Source: Parendozoicomonas haliclonae
GTDB lineage: Bacteria > Pseudomonadota > Gammaproteobacteria > Pseudomonadales > Endozoicomonadaceae
Direction: 5' to 3'
DNA: 64,000 nt
Assembly (NCBI RefSeq): GCF_900174585.1
Contig: NZ_FWPT01000005.1
Coordinates: 124,001 to 188,000, forward strand
Shown: positions 26,288-35,548 of the stretch, one piece after another
Position numbering within the stretch: position 1 is the stretch's first letter
Layout of the letters: every line of letters begins with the position of its first letter
Notes under the pieces: generated by a model
Told to the model about the DNA's origin: nothing
What the model saw: the letters and a program-made list of their open reading frames with translations, nothing else
Database searches by the model: none
Position numbers and translations under genes: made by a program

Positions 26288-29200
26288 ATGTTGATTGAAC
26301 GTCAGTCGGTCATCAAGTTAATGGGGCCACAGGATCCTTACCATAATCCCGTACAGGCACGGTTTGGCAAGAAAAGAGCGACTCCTGTTCATCCAGAAGA
26401 TGTGCAGGGGCTGCGACAACAGGTGAAAAACAGCGCACAGCAATCGGGTCTGAAACTCAAAAATATGCAGATAGAGGTTGTCCCCAATAGGCTGGAGACT
26501 CTGAGAGAGCATCCCATCGTCAAGATCGCTTATCTGGAAACCTTGATGCATGATCTGGCCCAGAATCAATATCTGGAGCCCAAACAGTTCCAGCAGGAAC
26601 TGAAAAAGGCTGGACTGGGGGATGTGAGCCGTGGCGGGTTCAGTCCCCAGGATCAAAAAACAGTTTTACAGTATTTGCAGGATCAGGTCTTGCTGACCTG
26701 TTACGGAATTCTGGAAAACAGGTTGCAGGGGTATAGTAAGGAACTCGGTGCGAAAAATCTGACTGCGGTCGGTGAAATGCTGGCTGAGGCCATAACGCGG
26801 GCTAATGATGGGATCGACCAGCAGGGCAGTGATAGCGACAGTGACTCCGGCTTTAAAACCGCGGATGAAGATGTTCCGGTGCTTCCTCTGCATCCGGATC
26901 ATAAGAAGCCATTGTCGTTTGCTGATAAAGATCTCATCGGTTTACTTGCACAATTGGCGAAGAACAACCCCGGCGCCCCAGAGATTGAAAGTGAAGGTTG
27001 TCACTACCTTGTCCGCTCCGGCATGGTGATCAAGGAGGATCTACTTCGGGCTCCTGTTGAGATTATGGGGCAGCTAAAGGATATCTGGGATCAGACGGTC
27101 AGCGAACACCAAAAAACTGTGAAGATACCCAAGGCCTTTGATCAACCCAAGCCAAAGCCGGTACCAGTCGTACAAACCGATGGTGTTGTTTCTGAGCCAC
27201 AACCGCAGGCTGTCAATCACTCACTGAAGAAAGTCAAAGTACCTGCTGCAACCGGAGTTCAGAATATCCTGCAGCAACAATATGGGCAGTTTCTGTCTGA
27301 TGGTGAGTTTGAGCAAATTCGCAAAGGCTTTGATGATCAGCAGTGGGGGGACAGTCGGCTGATCAAAGAGCTGGCCTGGTTTGTAGCCTGTAACCGTTAT
27401 GGCGCCGGTCTGGATGCCAAACATTTTGCCACCCTGCATAAAAAACAGGCTATCTCTGATGCTGATCTTGCCCTGCTGGATGATCGAAGCAAGCGCACTG
27501 ACAGTAATATAATGAAGGAAAAGGCGATCAAGCTGCGCCGCGAGGCCAATCCACCGCCGCAAAGTAGAAAGCGAGCAACCAGTGGTACATCGGCATCAAA
27601 GACGGCGCAGCCATCAGCAAAAGAACAGGCTATCGCCGAATTTTCTTCTGCGCCCGAAGCCAGCGTCTTGGTAAAGAAATTAAAAGCGCTGACTGAACCG
27701 GTGATAAAGAAGTTACGTGCGCTTTATAAGGCGATGAATAACACCCGAATCAATATTCCCGCAGATGATGTGGTCCGATTGGTGAATGGGCGCTTTGTTG
27801 ATGAGGACTACCTGGAACTTGATCCCCGTAACGCCTTGCGTGAACTGCAAGCCATTATCCCGACTATTAAAGTCAGTGAGCATGAAGATTCTGGCAGTTC
27901 AACGCCAACGGAAGATAGTATTAGTCCGCTTAAAGTAGAGTCTGAGCCGCCGAAGCCCAAGCCGCGCAGCACTTCGCCCACTTCAGAGGTTAAGCGTTCA
28001 ACGCCATCTCCATCACCAACCAAACCGGTGGTAGAGTCTACGGTTGTCCCTTCCGTTCCGCCGCCCAGTACGCTACCCACTCAACCGCCAAAACCGGTAC
28101 CAAGACAGAATCCCTTTAAAACAGATTTGGAAGAGTTTATTCCCAAGGCAGAAGTTGATCTGTTTGTGCAGGGTCTGATTAATAAGGACAGTGGCACCAA
28201 GGATAATCTGAAAGCGCTCTATCAGGCAGTTAAGGCTCATCCGGGCATAATAACCATTCCCCAGTGTCTGGTTTTGTTGAATGCCGGTGTTGTCGATGCA
28301 GCCCGCCTGAAAGCAGTGCCGGAAACAACGTTGAAAGAGATGAAGGCGCTCTTGCCTGTCTTACAGGAGAGCGTCCAGACGGCCGTTAAGTTACCTTCGT
28401 CGCCTTCACCGAGAACGGAAACCTCTCCATCAAAGCTGAAAGCAGGCAAAGCTTCTGTCAGTGACAAGCCGTTGAATTCTCCCGTCAATACCGAGCAGGC
28501 CCGCCCGGTGATGACAACCAAGGTACCACTCTGGGTTAATCGTTATTACCAAGTGTTATCACAGCATCAGGATGAAACGGGGCAGCCTCTTGTGGGCTCA
28601 CTGAGTGAGTGCCATGTACTGCTGCAAAGTCTGAAGCTTGATGGTGTAGAGCCTGAGCAGTTGGTTGCTCCGCTCAAGCAGTTTCGCAGGGTGCAGGCTC
28701 ATCAGGCGTTGGGGGAAGTGGTTTTTCAAACCACAATGTTTGCCGCGCTTTTTGAGACTGGCAAGCTCGTGGAAGACCCTATTCATATAGACATACCCTT
28801 GAGTGGTTATGAGCTTGGTCAGATGGGGTACTCAGTTGAAGGTTATGTAAAAGAAAGTCGTAAAGAGCGAATCCGCAACCTTTTTACGGGCCTAACCCAA
28901 CTGAGCAACTACCGGCCAGATATTACCGGTGATATGCGGGTCCGCAGTCATGGCCTGGAGCCGGTCAGGGCGGGTTTGTATAACTACACCAACACCTGTT
29001 TTATGAATAGTACGCTGCAGGTGCTTGCCGATGGTTGGCAGGCGAGTGGTGTACTGGACGAGCTGAGAGGCGGGATCCCTGCTGCTGTGCGTAATAGTCT
29101 TCCTCGGGAGGCGATTCCGGCTTATGAACAGTTTGCCCAGTCGTTTATTGCCTTGTGTGATGCTTTGAATGCACCACCGGGTACCAAAAGCACACTGATT

Positions 29201-30133
29201 GACGCCCAGGCTAATTTTTTCAAGGCCTACAAGCATTATGGTGATGTCACCGGTGACTACCGGATTATGAATATTCTGAATGCAGAGATTGGTGATGAGG
29301 TTGTCTATGGACGTATTGCCCAACAGGACCCTGAAGAGTTCTATACAACTCTGACCATGGCTCTTGGAGTCTATGAAAATCCGCGTGTCTCGGTAAGAAC
29401 CCATGACCGTTTCAAGCTCTATCGCCAAAGTCCACAGCCGGAAGGACGTCCGCAATTGCTGGATGCGGTGAATCGACCTGATGAATACTTCAGCTCCCGT
29501 ATTTCATTGCCATTGCAGGGGCGTACTCTACAGGAATGTATTGACGGCCTGAGTGCAGAAGAAGTGATGGATGATGATAATACCGTGGCCTGGGACGAGG
29601 GGCGTCTCCAGTATATCGGAGTAAAACAGGATGCCGGTACCTATACCAGTAAATCCCTGTCACTGTCAGCTGCTAATCCGCCAAAGCAGTTAACCCTTGG
29701 GTTAAAGCTGTACAGTAACCGGGATGTGGAAGGTCGTAAGATGGTGGTGGGTAAGACAAATGCCGGCAAGGATATTGTTCAATCCCGCTACCTGCGGGAA
29801 GAGGGTGTGGAGTTACTGAAAACCATGCCTCTGGGGAAACCCGTCTATCTCCCAATCCAGCCGCCCACCGATGGCACGGAATCTCTGGCACATCGCCAGA
29901 TTCCTTATAAGGTACGTTCTGTCGTTTGTCACCGGGGCGCAGCCCTCACATCGGGACACTATATGTCTCTGATGTTTAAGGGCAATGACGTCTATGTCTG
30001 CGATGATGATGTGGTATTGAAGTGGCAGGATTATGCTACTCACCTTGGCCAGCCTGCCTATAAGTCCTGGGAGGATTTCTGTTCCCGGGAACGGCTGGCG
30101 GCCTATATGGTGACAGTTGACCGGCTGGATTGA
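26288..30133 (+). CDS. large USP-type deubiquitinase-like protein
   Basis: A 1281-aa protein, second of a giant pair. Residues 1-890 are helical, charged, with Pro/Ser/Thr-rich linkers (around 545-620) and repeated ~60-residue helical modules (for example near 475-535 and 625-695). Residues ~895-1275 form a USP-like peptidase: Cys904 in YNYTNTCFMNSTLQVL, His1224 in LTSGHYMSL, then a DDD triplet (1239-1241). No signal peptide. It starts 33 nt after its neighbour and ends 8 nt before a convergent gene, so the operon stops here. A cytosolic-effector role in a host is likely by analogy but not shown. There is no OTU-like segment in this one. Confidence 0.86.
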   Translation: MLIERQSVIKLMGPQDPYHNPVQARFGKKRATPVHPEDVQGLRQQVKNSAQQSGLKLKNMQIEVVPNRLETLREHPIVKIAYLETLMHDLAQNQYLEPKQFQQELKKAGLGDVSRGGFSPQDQKTVLQYLQDQVLLTCYGILENRLQGYSKELGAKNLTAVGEMLAEAITRANDGIDQQGSDSDSDSGFKTADEDVPVLPLHPDHKKPLSFADKDLIGLLAQLAKNNPGAPEIESEGCHYLVRSGMVIKEDLLRAPVEIMGQLKDIWDQTVSEHQKTVKIPKAFDQPKPKPVPVVQTDGVVSEPQPQAVNHSLKKVKVPAATGVQNILQQQYGQFLSDGEFEQIRKGFDDQQWGDSRLIKELAWFVACNRYGAGLDAKHFATLHKKQAISDADLALLDDRSKRTDSNIMKEKAIKLRREANPPPQSRKRATSGTSASKTAQPSAKEQAIAEFSSAPEASVLVKKLKALTEPVIKKLRALYKAMNNTRINIPADDVVRLVNGRFVDEDYLELDPRNALRELQAIIPTIKVSEHEDSGSSTPTEDSISPLKVESEPPKPKPRSTSPTSEVKRSTPSPSPTKPVVESTVVPSVPPPSTLPTQPPKPVPRQNPFKTDLEEFIPKAEVDLFVQGLINKDSGTKDNLKALYQAVKAHPGIITIPQCLVLLNAGVVDAARLKAVPETTLKEMKALLPVLQESVQTAVKLPSSPSPRTETSPSKLKAGKASVSDKPLNSPVNTEQARPVMTTKVPLWVNRYYQVLSQHQDETGQPLVGSLSECHVLLQSLKLDGVEPEQLVAPLKQFRRVQAHQALGEVVFQTTMFAALFETGKLVEDPIHIDIPLSGYELGQMGYSVEGYVKESRKERIRNLFTGLTQLSNYRPDITGDMRVRSHGLEPVRAGLYNYTNTCFMNSTLQVLADGWQASGVLDELRGGIPAAVRNSLPREAIPAYEQFAQSFIALCDALNAPPGTKSTLIDAQANFFKAYKHYGDVTGDYRIMNILNAEIGDEVVYGRIAQQDPEEFYTTLTMALGVYENPRVSVRTHDRFKLYRQSPQPEGRPQLLDAVNRPDEYFSSRISLPLQGRTLQECIDGLSAEEVMDDDNTVAWDEGRLQYIGVKQDAGTYTSKSLSLSAANPPKQLTLGLKLYSNRDVEGRKMVVGKTNAGKDIVQSRYLREEGVELLKTMPLGKPVYLPIQPPTDGTESLAHRQIPYKVRSVVCHRGAALTSGHYMSLMFKGNDVYVCDDDVVLKWQDYATHLGQPAYKSWEDFCSRERLAAYMVTVDRLD

Positions 30134-30141
30134 TTATTCCG

Positions 30142-31584
30142 TTAACTCACTTCCGGCTCCGAAGCCTGACTCGCTGGATAGAGGACGGCTTTAGTCTTTA
30201 TATTTTGTGGCTGGGTGTAGGTTAAAACCTCTTTCTCGTTATAGGTACGGGACAGGAGGTAAGCGATAAAGCAGATCACCATGGCCACTACCGCCGTCAG
30301 TCGTATTCCCAGATCATTACCAACATCTTTCCCCAGTAACAGCAGGGACGTGAATATCAGCATTGAGAAGGTGCCGGCCAGCTTGGCTACAAACATATTG
30401 CCAGCGATATAAAAGCTGCTGTTGTCCTGTCCAGTGTGCGCTTTGGCATAGGCGGCAATATCCGCAGTAATGGCGCCTGGCAGAATGCCCATAATGGCTT
30501 GGGGCATAGGCGATACCAGAACAAGAATCACCACCAGCACAATACTGGGGATATTGAACAGTCCCATAATCGAGACAATAAACAGGCTTAAACCAAACAT
30601 TAAAAAGCCCATACCTATCAGTGGTTTCTTCCCTTTCTTTTTGCCAAGTTTATTAACGATGGGATAGCAGGCTATGCTCAGCACTCCGGTAATGCTGGTG
30701 ATCAGACCAATACTGGTTTCCGGCATTTGGGCAAGTACGGTCAGGAAATAGGTCATTCCGCTTTCAAACATAAATGTGGCCAGATAATAGAGCGCAATGA
30801 TCTGCAGGAAGCGCATATATATCTGGTCATTGAGGATGATGCGTGCCGTTTCCATAAATTTTGGTTGTACGGTAGCCTCAGGTTCCACATCTTCATATTC
30901 TGATTCTTTCAACAAGAAGGTTGGAATCCATAGTGCCAGCACTCCAAGCAGTACTAACCCGGCAAAGACCAGCTGCATGGCCGTGACCTTATCCAGGTTA
31001 AAGGCTGGAATAAGCAGATCCCAGAACACACTGGAGAACGAGCCCAATACCAATCCGGCAAACCAGAAGGCGCCCATAATGGTATTCAGATCGAGCTTGT
31101 CATCAACATCCGGTGCAATTTTAATTTGCAGCGCATAGTAGGGCACCATGTACATGGTCAGACACAGTGCCTGCAGGCCTATGGCGCAGGTGATCCAGAT
31201 AATATTCAGGGTGGAGATCTGTCCGGGGTTCGGAAGAAAGAATATGGCACAGGTGAATAGCATATTGCCCGGCGCCGCCAGACGCATCATCGGCAGATAC
31301 TTGCCCTTGGGATTTCGACTGCGGTTGCAGACATTGGCAATCCAGCTGTCGGTCATGGCATCCACCAGACGATTGGCCGCCAGGATTGCGCCGATAACAG
31401 TGAGTCCCAGCCATAAAGAACCCTGGGGGATATGGTAAGGAATACCCATATCGGCAGGTGGAAAGAAGAAGTAGACCAGCCAGAACATCAGGATGCCGGA
31501 GCTAATACCATTGCCGAAGTTGCCGGCACTGTAATAAATCTTTTCTCGCAGGCTCAGTCTGCGATCACTATGGGGTGTTGTCAT
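30142..31584 (-). CDS. GPH-family sugar/cation symporter (MelB-like)
   Basis: A 480-aa transporter with about 12 membrane segments. The N-terminus LREKIYYSAGNFGNGISSG and the segment ANRLVDAMTDSWIANVCNRS followed by KGKYLPMMR are hallmarks of the glycoside-pentoside-hexuronide:cation symporter family. It is the last gene of a minus-strand run GH1-GH20-transporter, 32 nt after GH20. The context suggests it imports a disaccharide or aminosugar oligomer for the two cytoplasmic hydrolases. The cation and exact sugar cannot be told. Confidence 0.9.
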   Translation of the reverse strand: MTTPHSDRRLSLREKIYYSAGNFGNGISSGILMFWLVYFFFPPADMGIPYHIPQGSLWLGLTVIGAILAANRLVDAMTDSWIANVCNRSRNPKGKYLPMMRLAAPGNMLFTCAIFFLPNPGQISTLNIIWITCAIGLQALCLTMYMVPYYALQIKIAPDVDDKLDLNTIMGAFWFAGLVLGSFSSVFWDLLIPAFNLDKVTAMQLVFAGLVLLGVLALWIPTFLLKESEYEDVEPEATVQPKFMETARIILNDQIYMRFLQIIALYYLATFMFESGMTYFLTVLAQMPETSIGLITSITGVLSIACYPIVNKLGKKKGKKPLIGMGFLMFGLSLFIVSIMGLFNIPSIVLVVILVLVSPMPQAIMGILPGAITADIAAYAKAHTGQDNSSFYIAGNMFVAKLAGTFSMLIFTSLLLLGKDVGNDLGIRLTAVVAMVICFIAYLLSRTYNEKEVLTYTQPQNIKTKAVLYPASQASEPEVS

Positions 31585-31616
31585 TGTAAAGTCCGGTTTT
31601 TGTTATAGTAATAATT

Positions 31617-33851
31617 TCAGGGACTCAATGTCATATCAGAATCATGTCGTCTTTTGTGTCTACTGAAAACTTGGCGTTTATTCATCACCGATATCTGTTG
31701 TTTACAGGCATTGAATAACTGGCGAATACCTGGCTGAATCGCGATGTTATGGCGATTCAGGGTGTCTGGTTTGAGAAAACCCAGGAGCAGGGAATACACC
31801 TCCTGATGCTGACCCAGCTCGAAGGTATCGTATTCACATTGATCAAGAAGGCGTTTAAATGGCTTAAGCACTGTTTCAGGCAGACATTCCTGCTGGTGAC
31901 AGGCTAACAGCAATTGCAGTCCAGCCTCAGCAAGTTGTGACAGCTTCGCGGATAGCTGCACAATGTCATCACTTTGCCCGGTTAGTGTATTGGGTAAGGT
32001 GTCTGACAGAAGGTTATGGTTATCCCTCCATTGCTGTAGATCCTGCTGCAAAGATATAAAGAGTTCCTTCTCACCATTGAGGTAGCGTTCAATATTCCGC
32101 TTGAATAGATATCCAGTCCGACTCTCTGGAGGAAGCTGCTCCAGGAACAACCTGCCATCACTTTCATGAAAACTACGTGGAAATAGTCTGGGTAGAAGCA
32201 GAGAGGGAATTTTGTAACGCTGTCGGAGAAAGTGATAGCCCGCCGGCTCGATCACATCGGCCAATTTTTCCAATGGTGCGGAATTATTACCAGCCAGTTT
32301 GGATAAATCTTTATGCAGAGCCTGTCGGGAAAGCAGACCGCAGTTTTCCATCAGGTGATGGTTATGATCCATGCGTCGGTAAAGGTCGGCTATGGCCGTT
32401 CTCGATGTCAGGCTCGGGCCACTCCAGAACAGCTCAGCAATGGCCATGCCTTGAGGCCAGACCGTGCGCATTAGGGTTTCGGGTAGGGTGGATTCTGTCC
32501 AGACAGAGAGTTCGGCCCCCAGCAGATCTTTTGGTGAGACCTGCCGCTTATTTACTTCAAGTGCAAACGGACTTTGCCGGTAGTAACTCCAGGCCGGGCG
32601 CTTGAAATCAAGATAATAACGCCAGTTATTAATAATTGGATGTTTGGTCGTATCAACACGATAATGACCTTTCTCCCAGGGCTGAATGATGACCCCTTCG
32701 GGAAGACGGTCATTAATGGCTTCTTCCCACACGATGGGTGTTTTGCCATAACTCTGAACAATCTCGGCATACTGCCTGGTGAATTCAGCCTGCAGGTCAC
32801 AGCCGGTTTTGAATCCCAACTCTTTCATATAGATGCGCGTTGAGGGATCTGTCAGCCAAGGCTGTTCAGGAACTTCATCCCCGCCAAGATGGTAATAACG
32901 GTCAGGGAACAGTGCGGTGATCTCTGCGGTCAGGTTTTCAATAAAGGTGTAGGTGTCCGCTTTGGTGATATCCAGTGGTGGGGAGAAGTCACCAAGAAAG
33001 TCATTCGGTGTTTTAGGCTGGAAATTTTTGAGGGAGAGTTCCGGGTAAGCCAGCTGGATAATGGCGCAATGTCCAGGAAGGTTAACCTCGGGCACTACCC
33101 GAATACCCCGATCAGCCGCGTAATCGACCAGGGTTCTGACCTGTTGCTGAGTATAATATTCCTGCCGTGTATCAACAGATTGCAGACGTGGATAGCGTTT
33201 GCTTTCTACCCGAAAACCCTGATCGTCTGTCAGGTGGAGATGCAGCACGTTCAGCTTTACCATCGCCATGGTATCCAGTAGCTGAAGTACCAGTTTATGG
33301 GGCATAAAGTGCCGACTGATATCGAGCAGCAGGCCACGCCATTTCAGCACTGGTTGGTCTTTTATGGTCACACAGGGTAAAACACAGTGATCGCCTTTCT
33401 GGACGATAAGTTGATTCAGTGATGTCAGCGCCCGGAGTGCGCCCCAGTCGGTTGTGGCCGTGATTTGGATACCTTGCTCATCAATGATCAGGTTGTAGCT
33501 TTCATCATCGTCCACTGATGGATAGAAGTCGGTATACTGCTCTACCTGTATGGAAAGATTGGAAGACTGTGAAGCATTCGTCTGTTGAAAATCATAAGCA
33601 GATTCAGTTCGAGAGCTTTTATCGAGAACGTCAGTAAATCGCTGAACCGCCTGCTCAAGGCGCTCTCGTCTATACGGACCATGGATGGTGTAGTGAGAGT
33701 TATATGGAAGGATAAACTCGCCTTCACTCTGTTCCATTGAGTTGGGCACAGGCAAGAGATTATGGTTGTGAGTTTCTCCCTTAATAAAACTTGCCGGGCT
33801 GCTGTGCCGGTCTTTGATAAGGAAATTATTAATCCGAGCGCGTAGTGACAT
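31617..33851 (-). CDS. GH20 beta-N-acetylhexosaminidase
   Basis: A 744-aa glycoside hydrolase family 20 enzyme that removes terminal N-acetylglucosamine or N-acetylgalactosamine. The catalytic pair is Asp325-Glu326 in HLGGDEVPEQPW; KWRGLLLDISRHF and LHLHLTDDQGFR are also GH20 motifs. An N-terminal GH20b-like domain precedes the barrel and ~200 residues of helical sequence follow it. There is no signal peptide, so it is probably cytoplasmic, acting on imported sugars. It begins 3 nt after the GH1 stop and is followed by the symporter gene. Confidence 0.93.
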   Translation of the reverse strand: MSLRARINNFLIKDRHSSPASFIKGETHNHNLLPVPNSMEQSEGEFILPYNSHYTIHGPYRRERLEQAVQRFTDVLDKSSRTESAYDFQQTNASQSSNLSIQVEQYTDFYPSVDDDESYNLIIDEQGIQITATTDWGALRALTSLNQLIVQKGDHCVLPCVTIKDQPVLKWRGLLLDISRHFMPHKLVLQLLDTMAMVKLNVLHLHLTDDQGFRVESKRYPRLQSVDTRQEYYTQQQVRTLVDYAADRGIRVVPEVNLPGHCAIIQLAYPELSLKNFQPKTPNDFLGDFSPPLDITKADTYTFIENLTAEITALFPDRYYHLGGDEVPEQPWLTDPSTRIYMKELGFKTGCDLQAEFTRQYAEIVQSYGKTPIVWEEAINDRLPEGVIIQPWEKGHYRVDTTKHPIINNWRYYLDFKRPAWSYYRQSPFALEVNKRQVSPKDLLGAELSVWTESTLPETLMRTVWPQGMAIAELFWSGPSLTSRTAIADLYRRMDHNHHLMENCGLLSRQALHKDLSKLAGNNSAPLEKLADVIEPAGYHFLRQRYKIPSLLLPRLFPRSFHESDGRLFLEQLPPESRTGYLFKRNIERYLNGEKELFISLQQDLQQWRDNHNLLSDTLPNTLTGQSDDIVQLSAKLSQLAEAGLQLLLACHQQECLPETVLKPFKRLLDQCEYDTFELGQHQEVYSLLLGFLKPDTLNRHNIAIQPGIRQLFNACKQQISVMNKRQVFSRHKRRHDSDMTLSP

Positions 33852-33854
33852 AGG

Positions 33855-35216
33855 CTAAATCCGCAGCGGGCCTCGCTGACGAATCTGCTGGCCCAGCCAG
33901 TGTCCTGAATTCTTGATGGTGCGTTGTTGTGTCTGGTAGTCCACATGAACCAGGCCAAATCGGGTGCTGTAGCCCTTGGCCCACTCAAAATTATCAAGTA
34001 GTGACCAGGCAAAATAACCGCGCACATCCGATCCGTTATTCTTGTTTTTAATCACTTCGTTAATATGTTGCTGGAGATAGCTGATCCTGGGTTGATCGTT
34101 GACTACACCATCTTCTACGGTATCGAAATAAGCCGCACCGCTTTCGGTGATATAGACCGTTGGGTTGCCATACTCCTCACGCACCATAGTCAGCAGTTCA
34201 TTCATGCCTTCCGGATAGATTTCCCAGTCCATGGCCGTATAACGGTACGGGTCTTTATCCGGTGTCCGGCTGACAAAGGTGCCATTCAGAAACGGCACCA
34301 GTCGGTTGCCTTTAACAAATTCCCGGCTGTAATAATTCAGGCCAACAAAGTCATTGGGGGTACTGATAACCTCAAGGTCGCCAGCTTGGATTGGCGGACT
34401 GCACCAGAAAAATTTCTCCATAAAAGACTGCGGATAGCTGCCCTTGAGAACCGGATCAAAAACAATGCGATTCATAAAATCATTGGCAGTGTCTTTGGCT
34501 TGAAGGTCGATAGCGCGGCTACCGTGGGTATGCATCGGGGTATAACTGAGGGTTGGCCCCACCCGTGCTGTAGAGTGCTCGGCTTTGATGGCACGGTTCG
34601 CCAGCCCATGACCGAGCAGAATATGGTGGAGTGCCTTAAAAAACGCCCAGGGACTTCTTTTGCCGGGAGCGTGATTGCCAAACAAATGTCCGAAGGTGGC
34701 ATGCTCCCAGGGCTCGTTGACGGTAATCCAGTTGTTGACTCGATCGCCAAAGTGGCGAGCGGCCAGTGCCGCATAGTTGGCAAAGTGCTCGCAGGTCTCC
34801 CGGCCAATAAATCCTTTGTGTTTCTTATACAGAGCTTCTGGTGTGTCCCAATGAAACAGGGTAACGAATGGGGTAATACCCGCTTCAAGCAGGCTATCAA
34901 TCAGCCGATCGTAAAAAGCCAGACCTTTCCTGTTCATGGTTCCATAGCCCTCAGGAAGGATACGTGACCAGGAGAGTGAGAAGCGATAGGCATCCAGATT
35001 CATCTGTTGCATTAAGGCAACATCTCCCTGGTAGCGGTGATAATGGTCACAGGCAATATTGGCCGTATCACCATGATCAATCTTTCCCGGCTTATGGCTA
35101 AAGGTATCCCAGATGCTCGCACCTCGACCGTCTAGATGTACGGCACCTTCAATCTGAAAGGCTGCGGTCGCAGCTCCCATCAGGAAGTCATCCGGTATTG
35201 TTATTGTTGTATCCAT
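33855..35216 (-). CDS. GH1 beta-glycosidase
   Basis: A 453-aa GH1 enzyme. The acid/base is Glu168 in TVNEPWEHA and the nucleophile Glu358 in YITESGAAY; the N-terminal FLMGAATAAFQIEGA and DTFSHKPGKI are classical. No signal peptide, so it works in the cytoplasm on beta-glucosides or beta-galactosides. It heads the minus-strand operon GH1-GH20-symporter. The divergent gene across a 332-bp gap is a GH36 enzyme, and a pair of matching sites in the gap suggests joint control. Confidence 0.94.
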   Translation of the reverse strand: MDTTITIPDDFLMGAATAAFQIEGAVHLDGRGASIWDTFSHKPGKIDHGDTANIACDHYHRYQGDVALMQQMNLDAYRFSLSWSRILPEGYGTMNRKGLAFYDRLIDSLLEAGITPFVTLFHWDTPEALYKKHKGFIGRETCEHFANYAALAARHFGDRVNNWITVNEPWEHATFGHLFGNHAPGKRSPWAFFKALHHILLGHGLANRAIKAEHSTARVGPTLSYTPMHTHGSRAIDLQAKDTANDFMNRIVFDPVLKGSYPQSFMEKFFWCSPPIQAGDLEVISTPNDFVGLNYYSREFVKGNRLVPFLNGTFVSRTPDKDPYRYTAMDWEIYPEGMNELLTMVREEYGNPTVYITESGAAYFDTVEDGVVNDQPRISYLQQHINEVIKNKNNGSDVRGYFAWSLLDNFEWAKGYSTRFGLVHVDYQTQQRTIKNSGHWLGQQIRQRGPLRI

Positions 35217-35237
35217 TTTGGAGGTGATGACTAAATG

Positions 35238-35461
35238 TGAATTTTATTCTGATAATAATCTGAATGTTATTCATAAAAGTCAATACAGGTTGTTGTGAAT
35301 TGTGTTGTAGGTATATGAGGCCGAATTTGCGTAATTTATGGCGTTTTGTGCTCGTAATTAATTTCTTGGCTAATGATTCTGGTAGTGGTTTGGGCGGTAA
35401 AGTTGTCCGTCTGCGGTAAGGCGACAGTGTCACTATAAAAATACGATGTGAATAAAATTCA
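35238..35461. promoter_or_regulatory. inverted pair of 12-bp sites in the divergent GH1/GH36 promoter region
   Basis: TGAATTTTATTC (35238-35249) and its exact complement GAATAAAATTCA (35450-35461) lie near the two ends of the 332-bp gap, each close to one gene's likely promoter. Each is preceded by TGTG (TGTGAAT), so CRP-like or repressor binding is possible. No other feature is seen in this gap. Confidence 0.5.
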
Positions 35462-35548
35462 TGTTTGATAGAATGCCCACAGAATAACAGAATGGGTAAA
35501 AGCTCTTACCCAATAAATAGCAGTCCCCGAGACTGGTGAGCGGCACCA

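Noticed and set aside
20975-30133. A type III secretion cluster beside the deubiquitinase-like genes
   Set aside because: No secretion genes occur in the window; the effector idea rests only on domain type.
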